From positions 27,903-91,902 of the forward strand of contig JAXGIS010000009.1 of the NCBI GenBank assembly GCA_040770645.1: 64,000 bases of DNA, written 5' to 3'. The notes beneath the pieces were generated by a model. The model worked only from the letters and a program-made list of their open reading frames with translations. It made no database searches and had not been told where the DNA came from. The DNA comes from JAAYZX01 sp040770645. Lineage in GTDB: Bacteria > Actinomycetota > Thermoleophilia > RBG-16-64-13. The first letter of the stretch is position 1, and each line of letters opens with the position of its first letter. The position numbers were made by a program, and so were the translations under genes. Positions 9,782 to 18,302 of this stretch are shown piece by piece.

Positions 9782-10417
9782 ATGGCGGCATCGCTTTACA
9801 TAGTCGACTATGGCTCGGATGACCTGCGTGCCGTAAAGGAAGCCTTCGCCCAGGTGAGAGCGGCCGGCGAAATCGGTTTCGAGCCTCACAGGCTGCGCAG
9901 CGCCGCCGGGTTGGTCCTTGCCGGGGAGGGGGTATTTGGCCCGGCCATGGGCGAGTTGGAACGGCGGGGGTTGGCAGAAGCCATCCAAGACCGCGTGCAA
10001 CAGGGCGTGCCGTTACTCGGGGTAGGCTTGGGTTTGCAGTTGCTGTTCGATGGCAGCGAGGAAAGCCCCGGCGTTGCGGGCTTGGGCCTGCTTCGCGGTG
10101 ACGTGCGTTTCCTCCCCCCTGTCGTTGAGGCGCCGCATGTGGGGTGGGGGCGGATTGAGATCGCCAAGGACTCTGATCTCCTCCAAGATGTGCCGAGCGG
10201 TTCTGCCTTCTACTTCGTTCATAGTTGTGTAGGGGTGCCCAGACGGCCCCAGGACGTCCTGACGTTCACTGAATACGGTGTGGGTTTTGTCTCGGGTGTG
10301 GAGCGGGATAATATCGCGGCGTTTCAGTTCCACCCCGAGAGGTCGGGTACGCTGGGCGTGAAGATCTACCGGAACTTCGCCCGGTGTGTTGGGTTGGAAG
10401 GGGAGAGGGGATCATGA
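9782..10417 (+). CDS. hisH: HisH-like amidotransferase subunit lacking the catalytic cysteine
   Basis: 211 residues, placed directly before hisA and overlapping it by ATGA. The fold is that of the glutaminase subunit of imidazole glycerol phosphate synthase: VDYG near residue 9, HVGWG, YFVHS, and the His/Glu pair in FQFHPE (His184, Glu186). The nucleophile elbow, normally GICLGMQ, here reads GVGLGLQ, with Gly82 at the Cys position (codon ggc, 10025-10027). The oxyanion motif PGVGAF is also changed, to AGEGVF, and YGMGN to YGSDD. Together these suggest a subunit that cannot hydrolyse glutamine rather than a single read error. hisF is not in the window. The start lacks a clear Shine-Dalgarno. 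Confidence 0.8.
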   Translation: MAASLYIVDYGSDDLRAVKEAFAQVRAAGEIGFEPHRLRSAAGLVLAGEGVFGPAMGELERRGLAEAIQDRVQQGVPLLGVGLGLQLLFDGSEESPGVAGLGLLRGDVRFLPPVVEAPHVGWGRIEIAKDSDLLQDVPSGSAFYFVHSCVGVPRRPQDVLTFTEYGVGFVSGVERDNIAAFQFHPERSGTLGVKIYRNFARCVGLEGERGS

Positions 10418-11142
10418 GGCTGTTTCCGGCAATTGACATCCAGGGAGGGCGTTGCGTACGCCTGCGGCAGGGCGATTTCGCGGACAGCACTGTGTTCAGC
10501 AACGATCCGGTTGAGGTGGCCAGGCGCTGGCAGGAGCAGGGGGCCCGGCATCTGCATGTGGTGGACCTAGATGGTGCCCGGCTGGGATCTCCCCAGAACT
10601 TCGATGTGGTGCGTGCTCTGGCGGAGGCAGTGGACATCCCCGTGCAGTTGGGTGGCGGCATCCGCACCGTGGAGGCCTTGGAGCTCATCTCCGGTTCCCG
10701 GGTGGCCCGGGTCATAGTGGGGACGGGCGCCATTGGGGATGAGACGTTCTTGCACGAAGCGCTGCAGGTTTGGGGGGCAAGTCTGATCGTGGCGGTGGAT
10801 GCTGAGGAGGGTTTCATCACCACTCACGGATGGCAGAAGCGCACCCTCGTGCCCGTGGCCCAGTTGGCCGCCCAGTTGGCGGCGTTGGGTGTGAAAGAAG
10901 TGCTGTACACGGACGTATCGCGCGACGGTATGATGCGTGGAATGAATATCAACGCATATGAAGAGCTGGGTCGCCAAACCACTCTCGAGATTATCGCTTC
11001 GGGGGGCGTGACTACCTTGGAAGACCTGCGCGCGGTCAAGGCGCTGGAGTCACTGGGCGTCACCGGGGTCATCGCCGGTCGGGCCCTCTACGAAGGGGCT
11101 TTCACACTAGCCGAAGCGCTGGCCGTGGTGGGCACGGATTGA
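10414..11142 (+). CDS. hisA: ProFAR isomerase HisA
   Basis: 242 residues in one open frame, a TIM-barrel enzyme that isomerises ProFAR to PRFAR. The catalytic Asp8 lies in LFPAIDIQGGRCVRL, with VVDLDGA, PVQLGGGIRT, VIVGTGAI and LYTDVSRDGM (second catalytic Asp) in the usual order. The C-terminal phosphate-binding IASGGV and GVIAGRALYEG are intact. The start is ATG 10414, overlapping the hisH stop as ATGA, so the two are translationally coupled. Some actinobacteria use a bifunctional PriA here; the sequence alone does not settle HisA versus PriA. Confidence 0.93.
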   Translation: MRLFPAIDIQGGRCVRLRQGDFADSTVFSNDPVEVARRWQEQGARHLHVVDLDGARLGSPQNFDVVRALAEAVDIPVQLGGGIRTVEALELISGSRVARVIVGTGAIGDETFLHEALQVWGASLIVAVDAEEGFITTHGWQKRTLVPVAQLAAQLAALGVKEVLYTDVSRDGMMRGMNINAYEELGRQTTLEIIASGGVTTLEDLRAVKALESLGVTGVIAGRALYEGAFTLAEALAVVGTD

Positions 11143-11167
11143 CCGGGTTGGGCGTCTCCTTCAGGCT

Positions 11168-12417
11168 GTGAGAAGGCGCCCTTGGGTGTTCGGCGCATTT
11201 GCGCTGGCCTACTTCCTTTCCAACTTCTTTCGCTCCACCAACGCGGTCATCTCAGCGGACCTGTCCCGGGAGTTCTCGCTGGACGCCGCACAACTCGGTC
11301 TTATGACCGGTGTGTTCTATGTGGTGTTTGCCCTGGTGCAGTTGCCGTTGGGAGCGGCACTCGATCGTTGGGGGCCCCGGGTCACCACACCGTTGCTCAT
11401 GCTGTGCGCTGCAATCGGTAGCCTCACGTTTGCGGCGGCCGGGTCATTCGCTGTTCTTGCCGCAGGGCGGGCGCTCATTGGGGCAGGCATGGGCGGCGTG
11501 CTCATGGGAGCCTACACCGCCTTCAGTCGATGGTATCCGCCGAATCGGTTCGCCACGGCTTCGGGAGTCCTGGTGGGACTGGGTGCGCTCGGTGCGCTGA
11601 GCGCCGGAGCCCCTTGGCGTGGGCTGTGGCTGCCGGCGGGTGGAGGACGGTGTTCATGGTATCGGCGGGTGTAGTGGTGCTGAGTGCGACGGCGATCGCG
11701 GTCCTGGTACGCAATGCTCCACCTGAAGTTGAACCTGATGGCGGAGACAACCGGGACGTGGGGCGGGGTTCCGTGCGAGAGGTATTCACGGACGGGCGTT
11801 TCTGGCCCATTGCTGCGCTCAATCTCTCCTTCGCCGGCACGCTGCTCGCATTCCAGGGTCTGTGGTTCGGCCCCTATCTTTTCGATGCACTGGGCTTCAC
11901 TCGTGCGGGAGCGGGGTCCGCAATCACTTTGTCGGCGGTGGGAGGTTTGGTCGGATACTTCTCCTGCGGCTGGATGTTCGATCACTGGGGCAGGCGCCGG
12001 GCCGTCTCGTTGGGCATGGGGTCGTTTCTGGCGGCACAGACGATCATGATTATGGCCGCTCTTGGTGGATGGCGGGGGCTTGTCTACCCCGCTTTCATCC
12101 TCTTTGGATATGGCGGTGGTCACAACATACTGGCCATGGCCCACACCCGAGCCGTGTTCCCTGTGCAGGTCATGGGAAGGGCCGTGACTGCGGTCAATAT
12201 GTTCGGGATCGGAGGGGCTGCGGCTTTGCAATACGGCCTGGGTCTGGTAATAGGGCTTGCGCCACGTGACGCCGGAGGCGCCTATCCGCCGTGGGCCTAT
12301 GCCGTAGCCATCGCCTTGACAACGGTCATGGGGGGAGCTGCGTTGGCCTGGTATCTGGTGTCGACGGGGGGCTCTGCATCGCAAGGCGGCACAAGGATTC
12401 CGAGCAGACTGGTATAA
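11168..12417 (+). CDS. MFS transporter (apparent frameshift)
   Basis: The N-terminal half starts at GTG 11168 (MRRRPWVFGAFALAYFLSN) and carries LPLGAALDRWGPR, the loop 2-3 motif. The frame then shifts near 11600-11620 and continues with GGWRTVFMVSAGVVVL to the stop at 12417. Together they give about 416 residues and twelve hydrophobic helices, including FDHWGRRRAVSLGMG in the second half. It sits 25 bases after hisA, so it is probably co-transcribed. The substrate is unknown. A single indel explains both reading frames. Confidence 0.8.
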
Positions 12418-12508
12418 GATGGGATGTAGGCAGAGGTTACAGTGGGGGCGGGGTAACGTGTTTCGCCCCTGAAGGCCGAGACCGATGGTGGAATGAGGAG
12501 GGAGCTTA

Positions 12509-13453
12509 ATGGCCAGCACCAACAGCAGTGGGATGCGCTCCGGCGTGAAGAAGACGGCCGTCAGGGTCGTGTTCTTGTTGCTGAGTTTGTGTATCGCTCT
12601 ACTCTTGGGAGGGTGCAAGATTCAAATCGCCCTCGACACCACCGTTAGGGAGGACGGTTCCGGGACCTTCGGCGTGCGCTTTGCGGCCGACAAAGAAATC
12701 CAGGATCTCATGGCCCAGCAGGGCGGCGGGGACATATTCAGTGGCCTCGGGGAGGACATGGATGAGGGAACGGAATTCGAAGAAGGTACCGATCCGGATG
12801 GCACCAAGTGGGTCAAGATGTCGCGGTCATTCAAGGACCAGAAGGAGTTCGAGGAGCTGTTCGAGAGCGGTGCCGGTGGGCCCATGGGCGATCTGGGGAG
12901 CTCGGATATCCAGATCACACAGAAGCAGACGCTCTTCTCTGTGACCACGAGCTACTTGGCCAAACTCGATCTGGCCACCGCCATGCAGGCTATAGGCGAA
13001 GGAGCCGGAGACGAAGTTCCTGTTGAGATGCTGAGCAGCATCATTCAGTTCGAGAACCGAGTGACTCTGCCCGGATCAATCAAGAGCCACAACGCCGACG
13101 AGGTGCAGGGCAACACGCTGATCTGGCGTCCCAAGGCCACAGGCGTGGCGGAGATGACTGCCGAGAGCAGCTCCCTTCGTTGGGGAGTGGTGGGCGGTTT
13201 CATAGGCGGCGGCGTGGTTGTGTTGGCAGTGATCGTGGCCCTGATCGTTGTCTTGACGCGTCGTCGCCGGCGGCTGGTTCCCGTTGTAGCTGTGACTCCG
13301 GAGCAGGCGGTTGCGGCTGTAGTCGGTTCCACGGCAGCCCCGGGAGCCGAGTTCGAATCGGCGGAAGGCGCGGAGGCGGCGACGGGGTCGTCGGAGAGCG
13401 CGCCCGCGCCGGCCGATGTTGCTGAGGTCATGGAGGAACCCGAGAAACCATAG
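12509..13453 (+). CDS. DUF3153 (LppM-like) lipoprotein with C-terminal membrane helix
   Basis: The 314-residue protein begins with a signal sequence and the lipobox LLLGGC (Cys36), so it should be lipidated and face outward. The central domain has KIQIALDTTVREDGSGTFGV and ITLPGSI-type segments of the DUF3153/LppM family, known from actinobacterial envelopes. A second membrane helix lies at about residues 225-250 (WGVVGGFIGGGVVVLAVIVA), followed by RRRRR and an acidic, Ala/Pro-rich tail that should be cytoplasmic. The ATG at 12509 has GGAGGGAGC upstream. The exact role is unknown. Confidence 0.82.
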   Translation: MASTNSSGMRSGVKKTAVRVVFLLLSLCIALLLGGCKIQIALDTTVREDGSGTFGVRFAADKEIQDLMAQQGGGDIFSGLGEDMDEGTEFEEGTDPDGTKWVKMSRSFKDQKEFEELFESGAGGPMGDLGSSDIQITQKQTLFSVTTSYLAKLDLATAMQAIGEGAGDEVPVEMLSSIIQFENRVTLPGSIKSHNADEVQGNTLIWRPKATGVAEMTAESSSLRWGVVGGFIGGGVVVLAVIVALIVVLTRRRRRLVPVVAVTPEQAVAAVVGSTAAPGAEFESAEGAEAATGSSESAPAPADVAEVMEEPEKP

Positions 13454-13464
13454 TGAGATGAACG

Positions 13465-13528
13465 GGGCCCCAGGGGGCCCTCAGCGAACCCGGTTATCGG
13501 GGCGGCGCCAGCAGGGCCCCCCCCCCCC
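13465..13528 (+). terminator. GC hairpin and 12-base C run after the lipoprotein gene
   Basis: GGGCCCC and GGGGCCC (13465-13480) can form a very short-looped stem 12 bases after the stop codon, without a T tract. Further on, an uninterrupted run of twelve C lies at 13517-13528. The hairpin may act as a terminator; the C run is a likely site for length errors. The rest of 13454-13643 shows no gene. Confidence 0.35.
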
Positions 13529-13643
13529 GAGGCATGTCGCTCGGTTAACGTGTTTGCAGTGAGGTTGGCTGGGGAATGTCATAACCAGTCTGGGAATCCG
13601 CAGGTTCCCAGGCCCGCATTACAGTTACAAGGAAAGGAGTTTC

Positions 13644-14360
13644 ATGCCTGCGGCCAAGGATGGTTGTGTCAAGCCGGCCCGGGGCCCATTGGGTGTGCCT
13701 GGGGCGGAGGCAACGACAGGAGCCGCTGCAGCGGCGAAGGAGGTGGCGTCCAACGTGCAGGCGCGTGTAGGGTATCCTGCGCCCGACTTCGAAGTCAGCG
13801 CGTATTTTGATGGTGGCTTCCAGAATGTGAAGCTATCCGATTACCTGGGCAAATGGGTGATCCTCTGCTTCTATCCGGGTGACTTCACCTTCGTCTGACC
13901 GACGGAACTGTCGGCAGTTGCCGTCAAGTACGAAGAGATCAAAGCCCTCAACGCCGAAGTCTTGGCCATGAGCACGGACAGCCGTTTCAGTCACAAGATT
14001 TGGCAGGAAGAAGAGCTGTCCAAGATGGTACCGGGAGGGGTTCCCTATCCGCTCCTGAGCGACCAAGGTGGGCGAGTGGGCACCGTGTACGGTGTGTATG
14101 AGGAGGCCGCCGGTGTCGATATTCGGGGTCGCTTCATCATCGACCCTGAAGGCGTAATTCGTGCCATGGAGGTGCTCACCCCCGAGGTGGGCCGCAACGT
14201 GGTAGAGATGCTCCGTCAATTGAAGGCATTCCAGCACGTGGCAGCGACCGGCGAGGTCACCCCATCGGGTTGGCAGCCCGGCAAGCCCACGTTGACTCCC
14301 GGTCCGGATTTGGCTGGGAAGGTGTGGAAGGTCTGGAAAGTGGAGAACGCGTTCGACTGA
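13644..14360 (+). CDS. Selenocysteine-containing peroxiredoxin (in-frame UGA at codon 85)
   Basis: Read through the TGA at 13896-13898, this is one 238-residue AhpC/Prx protein: APDFEV, LSDYLGKWVILCFYPGDF, then TFV-U-PTELSAVAVKYEE, STDSRFSHKIW, and YPLLSDQGGRVGTVYGV. The TGA falls exactly on the peroxidatic Cys of the FVCPTE motif, so selenocysteine is the natural reading. A stem-loop follows at once. The C-terminal resolving Cys of AhpC proteins (VCP-W) is replaced by Thr206 in GEVTPSGW, so the enzyme should need an external thiol partner or use Cys75 or Cys8. The ATG at 13644 has GGAAAGGAG four bases upstream. The role would be reduction of peroxides. Confidence 0.88.
13901..13925 (+). promoter_or_regulatory. 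Candidate SECIS hairpin of the peroxiredoxin gene
   Basis: GACGGAACTG pairs with CAGTTGCCGTC, giving ten base pairs with one bulged G (13920) and a TCGG loop at 13911-13914. It starts two bases after the TGA and lies inside the coding sequence. An alternative hairpin, CGGC-AGTT-GCCG, places the loop about 18 bases downstream of the TGA. Bacterial SECIS elements occupy this position and bind SelB. Confidence 0.65.
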
Positions 14361-14389
14361 GACACTGTCTCGAGTTGTAGACCATTGTG

Positions 14390-14432
14390 GCGGCCGGGGG
14401 GAGGCGCGGCTAGTACCCGCCCCCCCGGCCGC
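14390..14432. terminator. Bidirectional terminator-like hairpin
   Basis: GCGGCCGGGGGG at 14390-14401 pairs with CCCCCCGGCCGC ending at 14432, a 12-bp GC-rich stem. It lies between the convergent peroxiredoxin and MATE genes, which fits shared termination. Confidence 0.6.
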
Positions 14433-14440
14433 GCCTTTGG

Positions 14441-15754
14441 TCAGCGGGCCCAACGTCCACTCCAGAATCGCGCTCCGTTTGTCAAGGCCCGGGCCAGCAT
14501 CCGGGTGCCGAGTCCCCACCACACCCCTTGGAGTCCCCAATCGAACATCAGTGCAGCGGCAACAACCGCTGCCGCCACCATCACGCTCGCCAGCATGGCG
14601 CGGGCCAAGAAGCCGGTGTCGGACGCACCTATTAACACACCGTCCAGAGCAAACACAAAGCCGTTGAGCGGCTGCAACACGATCACGAAGGGGAAGACCC
14701 CGGCTATGGCCATGAGCACCTCGGTGTCCGAGGTAAAGATTCTGGGCAGTAAGCCGTGGCCCAGCCAGTAGGCCAGGCTGAATACCACTCCGGCCGCCAC
14801 GCTCCACCCCACGGTCCTGATTCCGATGGCGCGCGCTTCATGGATGCGGCCTTGTCCCAGAGACCTGCCTATCAACGCCTGTCCGGCGATGGCCAGAGAA
14901 TCCATGATCATGGCCAAGAACATCCATAGGTCGAGTGCCACTTGGTGAGCCGCCACCTGTACAGTGCCCATGTGAGTAGCTGCGGTGGTGGAGAAGAAGT
15001 AAAGGCCGTAAAGGCAGGCGGTCCGCAAGACGAGGTCGCGGCTGAGTCGCAGGAGTTGGCGTAGGGGGCCGCGGTGTGGACGCCAGTCCAGGGTGTCTGT
15101 GAGGTGGCGGAGGCGTGTGGTGGCCCGCCATACGAACAGCAGAGCCCCGACCGATTGGGCCGAGAGCGTGGCGATGGCTGCACCCCGCACACCCAGCCCC
15201 AGAGGATAGATGAGGGAGTAGGCCAGAGCAGCATTGACGGCGTTTACGCCGGCGGTGATGACCAAGGGAGTGCGCGTGTCCTGTAGGCCACGAAAGAGCC
15301 CGTGCCCGGCCAGGGTGACCAGCACCGGCACCAGCGCCAGCACACGAATGCGGAAGTATTCCAGGAAGAGGGCCAGTACTTCGCCACGAGCGCCTACCAG
15401 GAGCCCCAATGGCTCGGCAAGAACCTCTGCGACGACAGTGGCGGCGCCGCCGAGCACAACCGCCACCCACGCCGCCTGTACGGCAAACTCCGGTACTTCG
15501 TGGGCGTGGCCCGAGCTCATACGGCGGGCGACGGGTCCGGTGACGCCGTATGCGAGGTAGTTGAAGAGAGTGAAGGCCAGGTTGAAGACCACCACCGACA
15601 CGGCCAGCGCCGCCAGCGGCGCGGGACCCAGGTGCCCCACCAGGGCGGTGTCCACCATGGATAGGAGCGGGTCCGCGGCCAGTGCACCCAGTGCGGGTAG
15701 GGCCAAGTGCAAGACCTCGCGGTCGCGACGGCGGTCGATAAGGGAGAGATTCAC
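14441..15754 (-). CDS. MATE family efflux transporter (DinF-like)
   Basis: 437 residues, with twelve hydrophobic segments in two similar halves. The start region ALPALGALAADPLLSMVDTA followed by LVGHLG is the classic MATE/DinF N-terminal motif, and GLFRGLQDTRTPL is a typical mid-protein motif. The family exports cationic compounds using sodium or proton gradients; the substrate is not predictable. The start is ATG 15754. The gene is divergent from the M23 peptidase gene, with about 85 bases between the two starts. Confidence 0.9.
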   Translation of the reverse strand: MNLSLIDRRRDREVLHLALPALGALAADPLLSMVDTALVGHLGPAPLAALAVSVVVFNLAFTLFNYLAYGVTGPVARRMSSGHAHEVPEFAVQAAWVAVVLGGAATVVAEVLAEPLGLLVGARGEVLALFLEYFRIRVLALVPVLVTLAGHGLFRGLQDTRTPLVITAGVNAVNAALAYSLIYPLGLGVRGAAIATLSAQSVGALLFVWRATTRLRHLTDTLDWRPHRGPLRQLLRLSRDLVLRTACLYGLYFFSTTAATHMGTVQVAAHQVALDLWMFLAMIMDSLAIAGQALIGRSLGQGRIHEARAIGIRTVGWSVAAGVVFSLAYWLGHGLLPRIFTSDTEVLMAIAGVFPFVIVLQPLNGFVFALDGVLIGASDTGFLARAMLASVMVAAAVVAAALMFDWGLQGVWWGLGTRMLARALTNGARFWSGRWAR

Positions 15755-15839
15755 GGAGCGGATGCCGGAGCCGGTGAGGTCATGGCGGGGATTCTAGCAA
15801 CGCTTCGGGCCGTTGCTCGTCGCTTCACGGACTGCTAGC

Positions 15840-16997
15840 ATGATACGTGGCATGAGCTTGATGCGGCACACGCCTCCAGGGGGAATGGGCGCCCACGGTT
15901 CATTGGGACTCGCGGCGCCGGCGCGCGCCCTGCTCGAAACCATCGTGTTCCTCTTGCTCTTTTTGATGTGGCTGGGGTCTTCGCCGGCAGCTGCAAGCCC
16001 CCTATCGGAGCGCCGTGCCGAACTGGAGGCGGCCCGGGCTCGTCTCAACCAACTGCAGGCGGAGTTGAACGAGTTTGCGGTGGCTTTCGGCAACGCCGAG
16101 GCCAGAGCGGCCGAGATTGAAGAGGCCATTGTTGCCCTCGAGGCCGATGAAGCGCGAGCCTGAGCGACCTCGCAGAAGCCCAAGCCCAACTCGAACGGCG
16201 GTTGGTCGGTGTCTACAAGGGGCGCAACACGGCTTCGCGCTCATCGCCGAGATCGCGCCTCACGCACAAAGATCTGGCTGCGGGCCTGGCGCAGATCGAA
16301 CTCCTCAAGCGGTGGCCGGCCAGGATCGCAACATGTATGGAGGGATCAAGAGACATCTCGTAAAGGTCGGATGCCCGCCAGCGCGATCTGCAGGCCAAGA
16401 GAGGAGCAAGCGGCCCGCATGGAGGAATTGAAGCAGGCCCAAGCTGATCTAGAACACAGCATTGCCGCGGTCTCAGCCGAGTATAGGTCGTTGAAAAAAC
16501 AGGTGGCACAACTGGAGGAGCAAGAGCGAAAAGAACGTGAGGCGGCCGCGCTGCGGGCCGCCTTGGCCGCCGGCACCATCAAGTCCGTGGGTGGCTTCGT
16601 GTTCCCCGTTGACGGCCCGCACTCTTTCACGGACACTTGGGGTGACCCTCGTTCGGGAGGTAGGACCCATCAGGGTCAAGACATATTCGCCGCCCGCGGC
16701 ACACCGTGCGTTGCCTGCTATAACGGGACCATCAGCCGCACTTATTGGAATCAGGGGCTGGGAGGGACCGGCATCTGGCTGGACGCCGATAACGGGGTCA
16801 GCTACTACTATTGTCATTTGGACGGGATCGCCGGTGGCATCAGCGCCGGTGTGCGGGTGACCGCGGGCCAAGTCATCGGCTACGTGGGGGACAGTGGCAA
16901 CGCTTTGGGTGGTCCCTGTCATCTTCACTTCCAGGCCCATCCGGGTGGTGGCTCCCCAGTCAACCCGTACGGTATCTTGGTCTCCTCCGATAGGTGA
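15840..16997 (+). CDS. Coiled-coil M23 (LytM) peptidase, frameshifted in the linker
   Basis: The protein begins with a hydrophobic anchor or signal (LLETIVFLLLFLMWLGSS followed by PAAA). A coiled coil rich in Glu, Ala and Leu follows (RRAELEAARARLNQLQAEL). The frame changes near 16160 and again before about 16400, then stays open to 16997. The last 150 residues form a LytM domain: GRTHQGQDIFAARGTP (zinc His and Asp) and CHLHFQAHPGG (HxH). This resembles EnvC/NlpD-type or RipA-associated murein hydrolases acting outside the membrane. The breaks in the linker are probably indels. The start could be ATG 15840 or a nearby ATG; no strong ribosome site is seen. Confidence 0.75.
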
Positions 16998-17138
16998 TGG
17001 TGGGGTCGGCTCCGCCCTGTGGGCGGCGGCCCTTCCAGGTGGTGACACCATTGCCGACGTGGCGGCCGGCGAGGTGCCGATTACGAGAAGACCGGCGCGG
17101 GTATCCTTCATTTGACCCCAGATAACTGAGGAGGGTTC

Positions 17139-18289
17139 ATGCAACTCATCCGCTCCGCGCACCACGAGATCACGGAAATGAGGGCCGTCAAGGCGCAATC
17201 TTACCGAGTCCCCCTTCTGGCGGGGTTTCACGCGCACTTGGCCACACATGCGCAGGTGTACCGTGTTGTCGATGGCTCGGCCACGGTGGGCTACGCGTTG
17301 TTGTTGGAGGATCATCACGGCGATCACAGCCACGTCACTCTCCTTGAGGCATATCTTGATCCTCTATATGGCGATCGCTACGAGGACCTTTTCGACGTCA
17401 TCAAAGATCAGCTGGCGCCCCGCGCATACTTGGTGCGCAGTGACGAATGCCTGCTGGTGACTGCACTACTGTCTCGCGGCATGCAGTTGGAGATGAGTCG
17501 GGCCCTGATGGTGGCCCGTACTGTGCGCCCGGCGGAAGAGATGTCCGGGCTGGCTTTGGCGCCCTTGGATCATCCTCACCTCAAAGCCGCCCGGGACGTT
17601 TTCATCCACGCTCTGGGCGAAACCGACGCCCCCTCACTCGAGGAGCTTCAGGCTGCGGTTCCTCGTGACACTTGGTGGGTGCTGACGGTAGCGGGCGAAG
17701 TGGTGGGGATGGTTGCTCATGAGTCGGCGCCGGGGGGCACGTACGCTGTGCTTGATGTCGTGGCGCCGTATAGGGTGCCCGAGGAACAGCTGTGGGCGTT
17801 GCTCACGGCGGGTAAGCTCTTGGAGAAGAACGGCTTTGTACCCAGCGCCCTCATCGATATGGCTGATTCGGCGAAACTGCAGCTATTTCGTCGGGCCGAC
17901 TACTTCACGGCTGCCGCCTACCTCATCTTCTACGACCCGCTGGCGGGGCGTCCCAGCGTGGGTACGGTGACTCGCGATGAGTTGTGGGCCATGATTCAGA
18001 GTAGGGCCGAGTTCCGACTCATCGATGTCTTGGGTGAGGAGCACTGGCGCGAGGGCACCTGCGGGGGCGGAGTGGCTCGAATTCGTTCGCTCAGCCGGGA
18101 GGCCAAAAGCGGTTCACCAAAGGATGAGCCCATCGTGGTGTATTGCAACGACTTCGGCTGAGAAGCCAGTGCCATCGCGGCTGATAAGCTGCGACAGCTA
18201 GGGTCACAAACGTGCGTGACTACCCTGGAGGACTGGCCGACTGGCGTGACGCCGGCCTACCGCTGGAGACGGGGCAAAACGAAGCCTAA
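17139..18289 (+). CDS. GNAT-like/rhodanese fusion selenoprotein (in-frame UGA)
   Basis: After ATG 17139 (GAGGAGGG upstream) come about 275 residues that look like two GNAT-type folds, with ATVGYALLLEDHH in the first and GEVVGMVAHE and KLLEKNGFVPSALIDM in the second. A rhodanese domain follows: TRDELWAMIQSRAEFRLIDV, then IVVYCNDFG, then TGA (18159-18161), then EASAIAADKLRQLG. Related rhodanese domains often read YC-x4-C-x-AS here, so the TGA sits on the second Cys, giving a Cys-x4-Sec pair. After one base shift near 18207 the frame continues as YPGGLADWRDAGLPLETG to TAA 18289. Small compensating indels also occur around 18060-18120. The reaction is unknown; sulfur or selenium transfer, or thiol redox, is likely. 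Confidence 0.72.
18187..18199 (+). promoter_or_regulatory. Possible SECIS upper stem of the rhodanese gene
   Basis: AGCTG-CGA-CAGCT is a perfect five-pair stem with a three-base loop, beginning 25 bases after the TGA. It is weaker than the hairpins of the two neighbouring UGA genes, but it lies at a distance compatible with bacterial SECIS elements. Confidence 0.35.
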
Positions 18290-18302
18290 TATAGGAGCTG
18301 GC

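Noticed and set aside
13517..13528. Run of twelve C as a phase-variation tract
   Set aside because: It lies between genes and not in a coding or promoter box, and it is more likely an assembly-sensitive homopolymer.
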